Shown: piece after piece, positions 16,361-25,401 of the stretch
Position numbering within the stretch: the first letter of the stretch is position 1
Layout of the letters: the number at the start of each line of letters is the position of its first letter
Assembly (NCBI RefSeq): GCF_963678425.1
Contig: NZ_OY782855.1
Span: forward strand, 1,550,001-1,614,000
DNA length: 64,000 nt
Source of the DNA: an uncultured Bacteroides sp.
GTDB lineage: Bacteria; Bacteroidota; Bacteroidia; Bacteroidales; Bacteroidaceae
Direction of reading: 5' to 3'
Notes under the pieces: model-generated
Told to the model about the DNA's origin: nothing
Database searches by the model: none
What the model saw: only the letters and a program-made list of their open reading frames with translations
Position numbers and translations under genes: made by a program

Positions 16361-17812
16361 CTACTTATTTCTAATAAGTGTAATTCGCTGGTCAATTGCT
16401 TTTGGCAACTCATTTTCATAGTGAGTTACATATATAATTGTTTTATCTTTCCTTTCACTAAAAGCTTCAACTATAGCCTTTACCCTTCTACGGTTAAATG
16501 TATCCAATCCATGAAGAGGTTCATCCAATATAAGGAGTTCAGGGTCTTTCACAAAAGCACGGGCTAAAAGAACAAGACGTTGTTCGCCGGAAGATATTTG
16601 TAGGAACGGACGATCTTTAAGGTCAAGAATGCCGAATATATCCATCCACCACTCACAAACAGACATTTGCTCGGGGCGTGGTTTCTTATATAATCCGATT
16701 GAGTCGTGCAATCCGGAAGCTACAATATCTATCGTTGGCAGATTCTTCAGGTAAGCACGGTGCATTTCCGGAGAAACATAGCCAATATGCTTTTTGATCT
16801 CCCAGATACTTTCACCCGATCCACGTTTTCTACCGAAAAGACTGATATCACAAGCGTAAGACTGTGGATTATCTGCACACACCAAACTTAGTAAGGTTGA
16901 TTTTCCTGCTCCGTTCTCACCCGAAAGAGCCCATTTCTGTCCACGAAGAATGGTCCAATCCAGTTCTTTCAGGATAGTACGGTTACCATAACGGATAGAT
17001 ACTTTATTCAATTTAACCACTTCTTCCGAATCGAAAAGCTGATCACCGTATTCCAGATCAATAATGCCTTGTTTCATTTCCTCAGACAGTGCCGGAGTTG
17101 TGCTGGGTATGTATTCATTAAAATACTCTTCACGAGTAACCTTTTTTCCGCATGTGCGTTTCTTGACAGGCAGTACATGAGTAATAAAATCGGGGATATC
17201 ATCGAGCATGGAGAGTACCAGAATAATTTGCAGGGAAGATCTTGAGGTGAGTCTTTGCAACACGTCATGCAATAAATCACGGGTCTTTGCATCCAGTCCG
17301 ATAAACGGGTTATCCATCACCAGCACCCTTGGGTTAGTGAGTAATGTCTTCGTCAACTGAAACTTACGAAGTTCTCCACTGGAAAGAAGAATCAATTTCT
17401 TATCCAACATTGGTTCAATGGCAAAGAGTTCAAAAAGTTCATCACGCAGCTGAGTATAGGAAACTTCTCCAAAACCATCTTTTACCACCGGAGCATCATC
17501 CTGATCGTGCGCATTCCATCTTTGCTGGTAATAGTAATTGGCATCGGCAGCACCGTAGGTATCGCGGAAAGCAATGTATTTTATATTATCATAAGCCGTA
17601 TTTGTAACAGATGGAGAGAAATCATATTTCAGTGTACCTTCCTTCAATGGATATTTACCCAACAAAGTATCTACCAATATACTCTTCCCACTTGCGTTGG
17701 GACCAACAATTGCCAGGTGTTCCCCAGCTTCCAGATTCATAGTCAAAGGATGAGTAAAGCGATACGCTTCATTACGGGCAACTCCACCTTCCAAACGAAT
17801 AATTGATTGCAT
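16361..17812 (-). CDS. ABC transporter ATP-binding protein with two ATPase domains (ModF/PhrA-like)
   Basis: A 483-residue protein with two fused ABC ATPase domains. The first has Walker A GPNASGKS, signature LSSGELRKF and a Walker B ending in Asp-Asn (VLVMDNPF), so its catalytic Glu is replaced. The second has GENGAGKS, ISSGEQRLVLLARA and LLILDEPLHGLD, which is complete. No membrane partner is nearby. The family resembles E. coli ModF (PhrA), whose transport role is unproven. The asymmetric active sites suggest one degenerate site. Confidence 0.85.
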   Translation of the reverse strand: MQSIIRLEGGVARNEAYRFTHPLTMNLEAGEHLAIVGPNASGKSILVDTLLGKYPLKEGTLKYDFSPSVTNTAYDNIKYIAFRDTYGAADANYYYQQRWNAHDQDDAPVVKDGFGEVSYTQLRDELFELFAIEPMLDKKLILLSSGELRKFQLTKTLLTNPRVLVMDNPFIGLDAKTRDLLHDVLQRLTSRSSLQIILVLSMLDDIPDFITHVLPVKKRTCGKKVTREEYFNEYIPSTTPALSEEMKQGIIDLEYGDQLFDSEEVVKLNKVSIRYGNRTILKELDWTILRGQKWALSGENGAGKSTLLSLVCADNPQSYACDISLFGRKRGSGESIWEIKKHIGYVSPEMHRAYLKNLPTIDIVASGLHDSIGLYKKPRPEQMSVCEWWMDIFGILDLKDRPFLQISSGEQRLVLLARAFVKDPELLILDEPLHGLDTFNRRRVKAIVEAFSERKDKTIIYVTHYENELPKAIDQRITLIRNK

Positions 17813-17941
17813 TTTGATTCATTTTATTCCAAAAACAGTGCAAAAGTAGTGTTTTATTCTTCAAAAAATATAAATATAGTCAGATAATAAAAGAAAGAAA
17901 ATATTTTCTTACAGATTAGGTATATTAATCTCTTTTTTATG

Positions 17942-17949
17942 TACGTTTG
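17942..17949 (+). promoter_or_regulatory. -7 element of the tricorn-like protease gene
   Basis: TACGTTTG matches TAnnTTTG and lies 47 bp before the ATG at 17997. Confidence 0.55.
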
Positions 17950-17996
17950 TATTATGGTATTTAATTTATATTACAACTATTATTAAAATAGAGTTT

Positions 17997-20900
17997 ATGA
18001 TTAAAAGATTCTTCTTAGGTATTTTGATTCTTTCAGCTACACTGACTGTTAGCGCGAAAGAAGGCAGACTGCTGCGATTTCCAAACATTCACGGCGATAA
18101 TATCGTTTTCTCCTATGCGGGAGATCTTTATTCTGTGAACAAACAAGGAGGAACAGCGCGTAAATTAACATCGAACATCGGTTATGAGATGTTCCCACAT
18201 TTTTCGCCGGACGATAAACAAATTGCTTTTACCGGACAGTATGACGGAAACACGGAAGTATTTGTAATGCCTGCAGAGGGCGGAGAGCCAAAACGACTTA
18301 CCTATACCGCCACCTTGGGTCGTGATGATCTTGGTGACCGGATGGGTCCCAACAACATTGTGATGGACTGGACCCGAGACGGAAAAAGTGTTTTATTCCG
18401 TACCCGTCAGAATACTTTCAATGACTTTACCGGTCAGTTGCTCACTGTTCCCGTTGACGGAGGTGTACCTGCAGAGATTCCTTTGAAGAATGGAGGATTC
18501 TCCACTTATTCACCAGACGGAAAACAATTAGCATATAACTATGTGTTTCGGGAATTCCGTACCTGGAAAAGGTATCAGGGAGGAATGGCAGATGATATCC
18601 GCATCTTCGATTTTAAGACCAAAGAATCAAAGAAAATCACTAACCATGTGAGACAGGATGTTTTCCCTATGTGGAACCAAAACGGAGATGAGATTTATTT
18701 CCTTTCCGATCGCGACGATGTGATGAACCTTTATGTTTATCAGCTTTCCACTCAGCAAACCAGGCAGCTTACCTTTTACAAAGATTATGATATTAAGTTT
18801 CCATCCATTGGTGGTGACCAGATTGTGTACGAATATGGCGGTTACATCTACCTTTTCGATACAAAAAATAAAACAGCAAGCAAAATAACAGTCGAGATTA
18901 ATAACGATCAGGAATATTCACGTCCCGAATGGAAAGACGTAAGCACACAGATTTCCTCTTACAGTGTGGCGCCTAATGGCGAACGGGTACTCCTTACAGC
19001 TCGTGGAGATGTATTCTCTCTTCCCGGCAAAGAAGGGATTACCTATAATCTCACCAACTCATCGGATGCTAATGATCAGAATGCACTTTGGTCTCCTGAT
19101 GGCAAACAGCTCTCCTACGTTTCCGATAAGGATGGCGAATTCCGCATCTACGTGCGCAATGCTGTTACAGGTGAAGAGAAAGTTGTAACCAAAGATATCA
19201 AGACCTATATTATTGATTATTCATGGTCACCCAATTCTCAGAAAATTCTTTGGAGTGATAAGAGAAATACGCTCAACATTACCGACATAGCTACAGGAAA
19301 AACAACCTTGGTTGAACAATCGGGAGTATATCTCTTTGATAGTTTCAACTGGTCGCCTGACAGCAGGTTTATCACTTACACTCGTCCAGAAAAAACGATG
19401 AGTAACGTTGTTGTTTATGAAGTAGCAACGGGAGTAAAACACCTCATTACGGACGGATGGTTCGATTCTGGTTCATCAAACTTCAGTTCAGATGGCAAAT
19501 ACCTGATATTCCAATCGGCACGTACATTCAACCCCACTTACGGACAAACAGAATGGAATCATGTTTATACTAACATGAATAAAGTATATATTCTTCCTAT
19601 TACCAAAGATGCCAAGACACCATTTGCGCCGGTCAATGATATGATTGGCCAGACTGCTGCACCAAAAGAGAGCATTCCAAAGAAAGAAGGTAAAGGGAAA
19701 AAGAATGCTACACAAAAAGAAGAAATTACGAATTATAATTTTGAAAATATCGACAATCGCGTAGTTGAATTACCTATTCAGGCTAGTAATTACCAGAATC
19801 TTCACATGGTGGGACAAAAGGTTTACTATCTTCGCGGAGGAAGTACGTTTATTTATGATCTAGAGAAAAAGGCAGAATCAGACTTGGGCGCATATATTGT
19901 TTTTAGCAACGGAAACAAAAAAGCACTTGCCATTAAAGATCAGAAGATACAGGTGATTGATATTCCTACTGCTGCTGTAAACATCAGCGAGCCAATAAAT
20001 CTGGGAGACATGAAAAAGCTGGTGGACTATCATCAGGAATGGATGCAAATCTACAACGAAAGCTGGAGGCAGATGCGTGATTTCTTCTATGCACCCAACA
20101 TGCACGGAGTAGATTGGAACGAGGTTTATGAGAAATACAAAGCACTGATTCCTTATGTGAATCATCGCACCGATCTTACCTATATCATTGGTGAGATGAT
20201 TGGTGAACTAAGTATTGGTCACGCTTACTCGCAGAATGGTGAGCACCCAGTCCCCACTCGTATTTCTATGGGAATGCTTGGCGCAAACTTCACTAAAGAT
20301 GCATCCGGTTACTTCCAAGTAGCATCCATCACTGAAGGAGCCAACTGGGATAAATCTACCCGTTCTCCATTCACCATGCAGGGAGTCAACGTAAAGAAAG
20401 GCGATTACATTATAGCCATCAATGAACATTCACTCAAGAATGTTAAGGATCCTCAGGAACTAATGATTGGTCTGGCAGGAAAGACAACAGAACTTACCGT
20501 TAACACCATTCCTTCTGAGAAAGGGGCACATACAGTACTGGTTACACCTCTGGCAGATGTTGCCAAACTGAATTACTATAACTGGGTACAAGAAAATACC
20601 CGCAGGGTAAATGAAGCAACCAACGGAGAAGTAGGCTACATTCATATTCCTGACATGGGTGTTGACGGGCTGAATGAATTCGTGAAACATTACTATCCGC
20701 AACTAATGAAAAAAGCCCTCATCATTGATGATCGTGGTAACGGCGGTGGAAATGTTTCGCCTATGATTATCGAACGTCTGATGCGTACTCCGACTTACTT
20801 CACCATGCACGCAGGACAAAAGGAAGGCTCTGTTAATCCGGTAGGTACATTCATGGGACCAAAAGTGTTACTGATCAATGAATACTCTGCATCCGATGGC

Positions 20901-21245
20901 GATTTGTTCCCTTACCGCTTCAAGTACAACAAACTGGGAACAGTTATTGGTAAACGTACCTGGGGAGGTGTGGTAGGTTATAGTGGCACAGTTCCCGTTG
21001 TAGATGGCGGTTCCATTGTAACTCCATCTTATGCACCTTATGCAACCGATGGCAGTGGCTTTATTATTGAAGGTAGAGGTGTGGAACCAAACATCGAATT
21101 GGAGAACGATCCTTATAAGGAATACATGGGAGAAGATCAGCAGTTAAACAAAGCAATAGAAGTTGCTTTGGACAAACTGAAAACAGAAAGACAGGATATC
21201 CCTGCCATTCCTGTATTCCCAGATAAGAGTAAAAAGAATAAATAA
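17997..21245 (+). CDS. Tricorn-like protease (S41 family peptidase)
   Basis: A 1082-residue protein with a signal peptide (residues 1-20). A first beta-propeller of WD40/PD40-type repeats (SPDGKQLAY, MWNQNGDEIYFLS) and a second one (SPNSQKILWSD) are followed by the tricorn core, a PDZ domain and an S41 catalytic region. The catalytic residues by comparison with archaeal tricorn are His742 (SIGHAY) and Ser966 (YSASDGD). The archaeal enzyme trims proteasome products in the cytoplasm. The Bacteroidetes relatives carry signal peptides and probably degrade peptides in the periplasm. Confidence 0.92.
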   Translation: MIKRFFLGILILSATLTVSAKEGRLLRFPNIHGDNIVFSYAGDLYSVNKQGGTARKLTSNIGYEMFPHFSPDDKQIAFTGQYDGNTEVFVMPAEGGEPKRLTYTATLGRDDLGDRMGPNNIVMDWTRDGKSVLFRTRQNTFNDFTGQLLTVPVDGGVPAEIPLKNGGFSTYSPDGKQLAYNYVFREFRTWKRYQGGMADDIRIFDFKTKESKKITNHVRQDVFPMWNQNGDEIYFLSDRDDVMNLYVYQLSTQQTRQLTFYKDYDIKFPSIGGDQIVYEYGGYIYLFDTKNKTASKITVEINNDQEYSRPEWKDVSTQISSYSVAPNGERVLLTARGDVFSLPGKEGITYNLTNSSDANDQNALWSPDGKQLSYVSDKDGEFRIYVRNAVTGEEKVVTKDIKTYIIDYSWSPNSQKILWSDKRNTLNITDIATGKTTLVEQSGVYLFDSFNWSPDSRFITYTRPEKTMSNVVVYEVATGVKHLITDGWFDSGSSNFSSDGKYLIFQSARTFNPTYGQTEWNHVYTNMNKVYILPITKDAKTPFAPVNDMIGQTAAPKESIPKKEGKGKKNATQKEEITNYNFENIDNRVVELPIQASNYQNLHMVGQKVYYLRGGSTFIYDLEKKAESDLGAYIVFSNGNKKALAIKDQKIQVIDIPTAAVNISEPINLGDMKKLVDYHQEWMQIYNESWRQMRDFFYAPNMHGVDWNEVYEKYKALIPYVNHRTDLTYIIGEMIGELSIGHAYSQNGEHPVPTRISMGMLGANFTKDASGYFQVASITEGANWDKSTRSPFTMQGVNVKKGDYIIAINEHSLKNVKDPQELMIGLAGKTTELTVNTIPSEKGAHTVLVTPLADVAKLNYYNWVQENTRRVNEATNGEVGYIHIPDMGVDGLNEFVKHYYPQLMKKALIIDDRGNGGGNVSPMIIERLMRTPTYFTMHAGQKEGSVNPVGTFMGPKVLLINEYSASDGDLFPYRFKYNKLGTVIGKRTWGGVVGYSGTVPVVDGGSIVTPSYAPYATDGSGFIIEGRGVEPNIELENDPYKEYMGEDQQLNKAIEVALDKLKTERQDIPAIPVFPDKSKKNK

Positions 21246-21261
21246 TACCAAGTTTTGATTT

Positions 21262-21426
21262 GGTTCTTCGTCACTTTAGGTGCAAGCTATTGCATTGAGC
21301 CTTTTATTTATAGTGCTTTTACCAACTTTTTATCAGATTCAATAAATGGCTTATTAAAAAGCATGTAGAGTCTTTATTAAATAAGCATTTGAGACCGTTT
21401 GCTTGCACCTAAAGTGACGAAGAACC
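21262..21426. mobile_element. 165-bp MITE with 26-bp inverted ends and 8-bp target duplication
   Basis: The ends 21262-21287 (GGTTCTTCGTCACTTTAGG...) and 21401-21426 are perfect 26-bp inverted repeats. The same 8 bp, TTTGATTT, lies immediately outside both ends (21254-21261 and 21427-21434). There is no coding capacity inside. The GG-T-TC start and 8-bp duplication fit an ISL3-type transposase, but the end sequence differs from the complete element at 10819-12225, so another element would mobilise it. Confidence 0.92.
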
Positions 21427-21549
21427 TTTGATTTTTATTTGATAGGCGATGACAGAGCAGATCTGTTGTCGCCTGTTTTTCTTTTATCGTTTGCAAAACC
21501 ATTGATTTTTATTACTTTTACACTATAATATTAAACCCAGCACATACCA

Positions 21550-22080
21550 GTGGAAAGAACAGAAGCCTTAGTGATTGTCGACATGCAGAAAGTTGCATTT
21601 ACTGTAGCACGTTACAATTCTGATAATGTAATTCGTAGAATAGCTGCTTTGGCAAGTAAATTCCGTAAGCAAAACAAAAAAATTATATTCATTCAGCATA
21701 ACGGTGAGGTAGACGGCTACTGCTACCCAAACACTGAAGAGTGGAAAATTGTATCAGAACTTCCGATTTATCCTGAAGATATTATAATTGAAAAGAAAGC
21801 AAACGATTCTTTCTATAAAACAAATTTCGAGAAAGTATTAAAGCAACATAGCATTGAGAAGTTGTATTTCACCGGTTGTGCAACAGATTTTTGTGTAGAT
21901 GCTACTGTAAAAACAGCTTTAACAAAAGACTATGACATAACTATTGTGAGCGATTGCCATACCACAGCCGACCGTCCATCCTGCAATGCTAAAACACTAA
22001 TCGACTTTTATAATTGGCTTTGGGCAGATCTTACTCAAACAAAATACAAGATAAAAGTAATTCCGGCAGCAGAAATCTGA
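21550..22080 (+). CDS. Cysteine hydrolase of the isochorismatase family
   Basis: A 176-residue protein starting with GTG. The catalytic triad is visible: Asp in ALVIVDMQ (Asp11), Lys in EKKANDSFY, and Cys in FTGCATDFCVDATVKTAL (the CVDAT cysteine). The cis-peptide before the nucleophile region (TGCATD) is also typical. The family hydrolyses amides or vinyl ethers such as nicotinamide, isochorismate or N-carbamoylsarcosine; the substrate cannot be chosen here. It stands alone behind a MITE. Confidence 0.88.
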   Translation: MERTEALVIVDMQKVAFTVARYNSDNVIRRIAALASKFRKQNKKIIFIQHNGEVDGYCYPNTEEWKIVSELPIYPEDIIIEKKANDSFYKTNFEKVLKQHSIEKLYFTGCATDFCVDATVKTALTKDYDITIVSDCHTTADRPSCNAKTLIDFYNWLWADLTQTKYKIKVIPAAEI

Positions 22081-22140
22081 AAATGTCAAAGTTTAGTTTC
22101 TACTCCGGAATTATATCATTAGATCTTATCAACTAAAGAA

Positions 22141-22434
22141 TTACTTCTTAGTTGCCTTAGCTGCAGCAGAAGTTTTACTTGCTTCAGCCTTTTTAGTTAA
22201 AGGATAACCGCTACCGTTACAAGCATTTTCAGTTTTCCCGCTTTTATAATTTTTAGCTCTTGCACAAGCGCCTTTTTGACATCTGTCGCAGACATTATCT
22301 TTATTTTCATCAACAAAACAGCCTCTTCTTTTCACTGTTGTTGTAGTTGCGCTTTTATCAGCAGTTTGTGCAATTGATGCTGTTCCTAAAGAAAGGAGAA
22401 ATAGAGATACGAATAAAACTACAATCTTCTTCAT
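22141..22434 (-). CDS. Small secreted Cys-rich protein with an EF-hand-like loop
   Basis: A 97-residue protein with a signal peptide (residues 1-22). The mature part contains VDENKDNVCDRC, whose DxNxDxxxD spacing resembles dockerin or EF-hand calcium loops, followed by further cysteines (GACARAK, NACNGSGYP) and a Lys/Ala/Ser-rich tail. No family name is recognised. It has its own minus-strand -7 element. A periplasmic or surface metal-binding role is possible but unproven. Confidence 0.65.
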   Translation of the reverse strand: MKKIVVLFVSLFLLSLGTASIAQTADKSATTTTVKRRGCFVDENKDNVCDRCQKGACARAKNYKSGKTENACNGSGYPLTKKAEASKTSAAAKATKK

Positions 22435-22496
22435 ACTAATATTATATGTTTAATTTCTAGTTCAATATTAAATGATTATATAAATTCAATTCCAGA

Positions 22497-22504
22497 CAAA
22501 AGTA
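22497..22504 (-). promoter_or_regulatory. -7 element of the small Cys-rich protein gene
   Basis: TACTTTTG on the minus strand matches TAnnTTTG, 63 bp before the start at 22434. Confidence 0.5.
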
Positions 22505-22639
22505 TAGATTCTATTCAATATTCTTTAGAATTCGGAGAGATTTCTATGAATAATAGGGAGTAAATACAAGGAAGAATAATAAAGGCGGAGAAATTTGTAA
22601 AAAAGGAGGTAGAATACATAATAAAGGAATGAAGAGTAG

Positions 22640-22674
22640 AAAAAAAGAAGAGGTTTAATTTTATAAACTTCTTC
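22640..22674 (-). terminator. Terminator of the 121-residue secreted protein gene
   Basis: On the minus strand GAAGAAGTTTA and TAAACCTCTTC pair with one G-U and are followed by a T run (A run at 22641-22646 on the plus strand). Confidence 0.8.
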
Positions 22675-22709
22675 TTTCCTTAATTAAGCTAAATATACAT
22701 CCGTACATT

Positions 22710-23075
22710 TTACTTTGCTGCGAGTAATTCTCTTTCATTTTCGTTATTGATAGACAAATTAATAATGGATACAAATTTCCGATACTGTTCTTCAGATAAA
22801 ACGGCTTTAGCGTTAGCTAAGTTGAAATAAATGGCCTTATTTATAGCCTCACCCAATACAGCACCTTTAGCAGTTTCTTTCTCAAGTCTTTTTTCTGCTT
22901 CATTAAATACAAACTGCAAACTTTCTCTTTGCTCAGAATCCACACGTAAGAAATACGATAATTTTTCAAATGTTTTTTCATCATTCAACTTGTAGATAAA
23001 ACTACATGGACTTTCTGCAAACAGAGCTGTTCCAAATCCGAATACAGCTAACGCTAAAACTAATAACTTTTTCAT
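22710..23075 (-). CDS. Small secreted helical protein of unknown function
   Basis: A 121-residue protein with a signal peptide (MKKLLVLALAVFGFGTALFA) and a predicted all-helical mature part that includes RVDSEQRESLQFVFNEAEKRLEKE and ends LSEEQYRKFVSIINLSINN. The LSEEQYRKF segment recalls small periplasmic stress proteins of the Spy/CpxP or DUF3826-like type, but no motif proves this. The gene has a promoter about 100 bp upstream and a leader hairpin that may control it. Confidence 0.7.
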   Translation of the reverse strand: MKKLLVLALAVFGFGTALFAESPCSFIYKLNDEKTFEKLSYFLRVDSEQRESLQFVFNEAEKRLEKETAKGAVLGEAINKAIYFNLANAKAVLSEEQYRKFVSIINLSINNENERELLAAK

Positions 23076-23102
23076 AACTTAAAATTTTAATTAAACAATT
23101 GA

Positions 23103-23155
23103 TAAAATAAAAAGCAGACAATACCCTTAATTGTGTTTTCATGGTATTATCTGCT
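23103..23155 (-). promoter_or_regulatory. Leader hairpin with T-rich tail (possible attenuator)
   Basis: On the minus strand AGCAGATAATACC and GGTATTGTCTGCT pair with one G-U across a 17-nt loop that contains an ATG, followed by TTTTTATTTT. It lies between the -7 element at 23180-23187 and the gene start at 23075, so it is in the leader and not after a gene. This is the form of an attenuator. Confidence 0.55.
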
Positions 23156-23179
23156 ATTCGTTTTTATCTTTCGATGGTG

Positions 23180-23187
23180 CAAAGATA
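23180..23187 (-). promoter_or_regulatory. -7 element of the 121-residue secreted protein gene
   Basis: TATCTTTG on the minus strand fits TAnnTTTG and predicts a leader of about 100 nt. Confidence 0.6.
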
Positions 23188-23590
23188 TAAATATGTTTTA
23201 TAACATGCAAATATTTAAGCATTAAATGTTGAAAAACATATTTTATTTATTGCAATGAACATATTTTAATGTATGCTAATTTAAAATTAACTATTATTTT
23301 ATTATATATTTAATATCATATAGATCCATATTTTAAAATATAAATATCAAATATCAATATATAAAGCATATTTTTATATCATTTTGTATAATACACAGCA
23401 TTTTTGCCATACAAATACCTAGCACATTATTTTGAAACAGAAATGAAACATCACATCTCAATAACAAGGAACCAATCATTAATCCACATCTGAATCAGAT
23501 TCAGAGATATTACATCATATAAAATTAAAGCATCTGGCACTCAAAAATCAAAGAAACAAAAAGATCTGCACGTTTTCGAAGAGGATTTGC

Positions 23591-23598
23591 TAATTTTG
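23591..23598 (+). promoter_or_regulatory. -7 element of the PHP hydrolase gene
   Basis: TAATTTTG fits TAnnTTTG and is 26 bp before the ATG at 23624. The preceding 400 bases (23190-23590) are very AT-rich with no gene recognised. Confidence 0.6.
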
Positions 23599-23623
23599 CG
23601 TCCAATACGATAGAACAAGCATT

Positions 23624-24334
23624 ATGAATATAGTTTTAGACATACATACACACACTTTAGCCAGTGGACATGCCTTCAGTAGTTTGCAAGAAATGGCACA
23701 AACAGCAGCCAATAAAGGTATCCAATTGCTAGGCATAACAGAACACGGACCGAATATTCCGGGAACATGCGATCCTATCTATTTTCGCAACATCTGGACT
23801 ATCCCCCGTCAAATGTACGGTGTGGAACTAATGTTGGGATCAGAACTGAATATATTAGATTATGAAGGACATGTGGATCTGAATGAGGACTACTGGAAGC
23901 GGATGGATATCTGCATTGCAGGACTGCATTCATTATGCTATAATCCGGGAACGGTGGAACAAAATACATCAGCAGTGATCGGAGCCATAAGGAATCCTTA
24001 TGTCAAGATCATAACACATCCCGGTGATGGAACGGCAGAACTCAATTATGAGCCTATTGTATTAGCCGCCAAGGAACACCATACACTACTTGAAATTAAC
24101 AACAGCTCCTTAGAGCCTTATCGCGACAAAGTGGCGGCTCCTGATAATTTCAGGGAGATTCTGCAACTGTGCAAGAAGTACGAACAGCCGGTGATTCTGG
24201 GCAGCGACGCACATATTTCGTTTGCTATTGCTAATTATGAGTTAATCTATCCATTGCTTACCGATACTGAATTTCCAGAGGCATTGATTCTAAATGATAA
24301 ACTGGAAGTCTTCAAAGCTTATATTGCACAATAG
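23624..24334 (+). CDS. PHP domain phosphatase (YcdX-like)
   Basis: A 236-residue protein of the PHP family. The metal-binding motifs are DIHTHT (residues 6-11), the EHGPNIPG segment, the mid-protein GSELNILDYEGHVD, THPGD and GSDAHIS near the C-terminus. These are the expected histidine and aspartate clusters for three metals. YcdX-type proteins hydrolyse phosphoesters; the physiological substrate is not known. The length matches single-domain YcdX. It has its own promoter and no operon partner. Confidence 0.9.
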   Translation: MNIVLDIHTHTLASGHAFSSLQEMAQTAANKGIQLLGITEHGPNIPGTCDPIYFRNIWTIPRQMYGVELMLGSELNILDYEGHVDLNEDYWKRMDICIAGLHSLCYNPGTVEQNTSAVIGAIRNPYVKIITHPGDGTAELNYEPIVLAAKEHHTLLEINNSSLEPYRDKVAAPDNFREILQLCKKYEQPVILGSDAHISFAIANYELIYPLLTDTEFPEALILNDKLEVFKAYIAQ

Positions 24335-24543
24335 CTAATTCTATAACATACATCTACTAAGACTTTAGGGATATAAAAATGAAAGAGGCTACTACTTTCA
24401 TTAACGAATAAAAGCTGCTCAAATACGAACAGCCACAGATACACTGAAATTAAAAATCAGATTCGCCGCAAACAATCTATCCATTTAGGGAAATTCCTAT
24501 CAAAGAATGGGGAATATCACTATTCAGAGGAATAATCTCACTC

Positions 24544-24551
24544 TACATTTG
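24544..24551 (+). promoter_or_regulatory. -7 element of the Arg/Asp-rich secreted protein gene
   Basis: TACATTTG matches TAnnTTTG, 48 bp before the ATG at 24600. Confidence 0.55.
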
Positions 24552-24599
24552 TCACATAACAAAGAAACAAAGAGTATTAACAATTAAAAACTTGTTGTT

Positions 24600-24971
24600 A
24601 TGAAAAAGATAATATTTACATTAGTTGCCATCATGATGGCATCAATGAGTTCAGTAAGCATGGCTTCAAACAAAGGTGGATATATCAACGACAACCGTCA
24701 CGAGATACGGGTTGAGGACTATGAACATTATAGGAATCGCGACAACCGTAACGACGACAGAAGATACGAAGAAACCAAATATTATAACTATCGGGATAAT
24801 CGTGACAGGGACAATTGGGACCAGAACGATAGAGACAGAGAATACAGAGAATGTCAGGACAGAGACTATAGACATCACGAACGCAAATATAGCCACAAAG
24901 ATAATGATGCAAAGGTAGTTGGCACCATTATCGGAGCAGCAGCTCTTCTTATTTTAGCAACTTCTCATTAA
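24600..24971 (+). CDS. Small secreted Arg/Asp/Asn/Tyr-rich protein
   Basis: A 123-residue protein with a signal peptide (residues 1-22), a strongly polar low-complexity middle (repeated RDNRN, RDRDN, YRD-like units, residues 30-100) and a hydrophobic C-terminal helix (VVGTIIGAAALLILATS) that could anchor it. No family is recognised. The alternating charges suggest an unstructured, perhaps nucleic-acid- or surface-binding region. Other frames over this region are also open because of the repeat composition, but only this one has a signal peptide, promoter and terminator. Confidence 0.7.
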   Translation: MKKIIFTLVAIMMASMSSVSMASNKGGYINDNRHEIRVEDYEHYRNRDNRNDDRRYEETKYYNYRDNRDRDNWDQNDRDREYRECQDRDYRHHERKYSHKDNDAKVVGTIIGAAALLILATSH

Positions 24972-24995
24972 TCACTTACTTATATAACTGGTTTT

Positions 24996-25051
24996 AAGTC
25001 CTGCGGTAAATGCAGCATAGTGATATATTATTTATCGCAGGATTTATTTTA
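24996..25051 (+). terminator. Terminator after the Arg/Asp-rich protein gene
   Basis: The 16-base arms 24996-25011 and 25030-25045 pair with two G-U or mismatched positions around CTGCGGTAAAT / ATTTATCGCAG, followed by a T-rich stretch. Confidence 0.7.
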
Positions 25052-25095
25052 TGCTTAAACTACTGGAAACGTTCAACCCTTTCAAAGAAGGATTC

Positions 25096-25199
25096 TTTAT
25101 TCGCCAATAAATGAAAATAATTGGCGAATAAAATCTGTTTATTGGTGAATAAAATTAAATAATTCAGCAATTATCTAAAATAATTCACCAATAATTTTT
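25096..25199. repeat. Palindrome array 2: five near-palindromes about every 21 bp
   Basis: The unit is close to TTTATTCGCCAATAAA, present in both orientations. Core positions (TTCgCCAAT or its complement) begin at 25100, 25120, 25141, 25163 and 25184, giving steps of 20, 21, 22 and 21 bp. Variants have TTGGCGAA, TTGGTGAA, TTCAGCAA and TTCACCAA. The array lies between a plus-strand terminator and the 3' end of the convergent GH92 gene. Confidence 0.85.
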
Positions 25200-25401
25200 A
25201 TAGATTGGTTTATCGTTGAAAAAGCAAGAAACAGGACACTTTATTCAAAAGAGTGAGAGGTAAGAAACACTTCTGAAAAAGCCTTAATTTATACTTAATT
25301 TTGAGCAGACTTGCCCAGAACCAAGTATAAAATTAATGCTTTTCTGGCAGTAGATATTCGGATTAGTTTAATTATCTACTTATGATTATAATTACAGCCA
25401 G

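Noticed and set aside
24666..24918. Open frames on both strands across the Arg/Asp-rich gene
   Set aside because: They arise from repetitive codon composition and lack signal peptide, promoter or terminator of their own.
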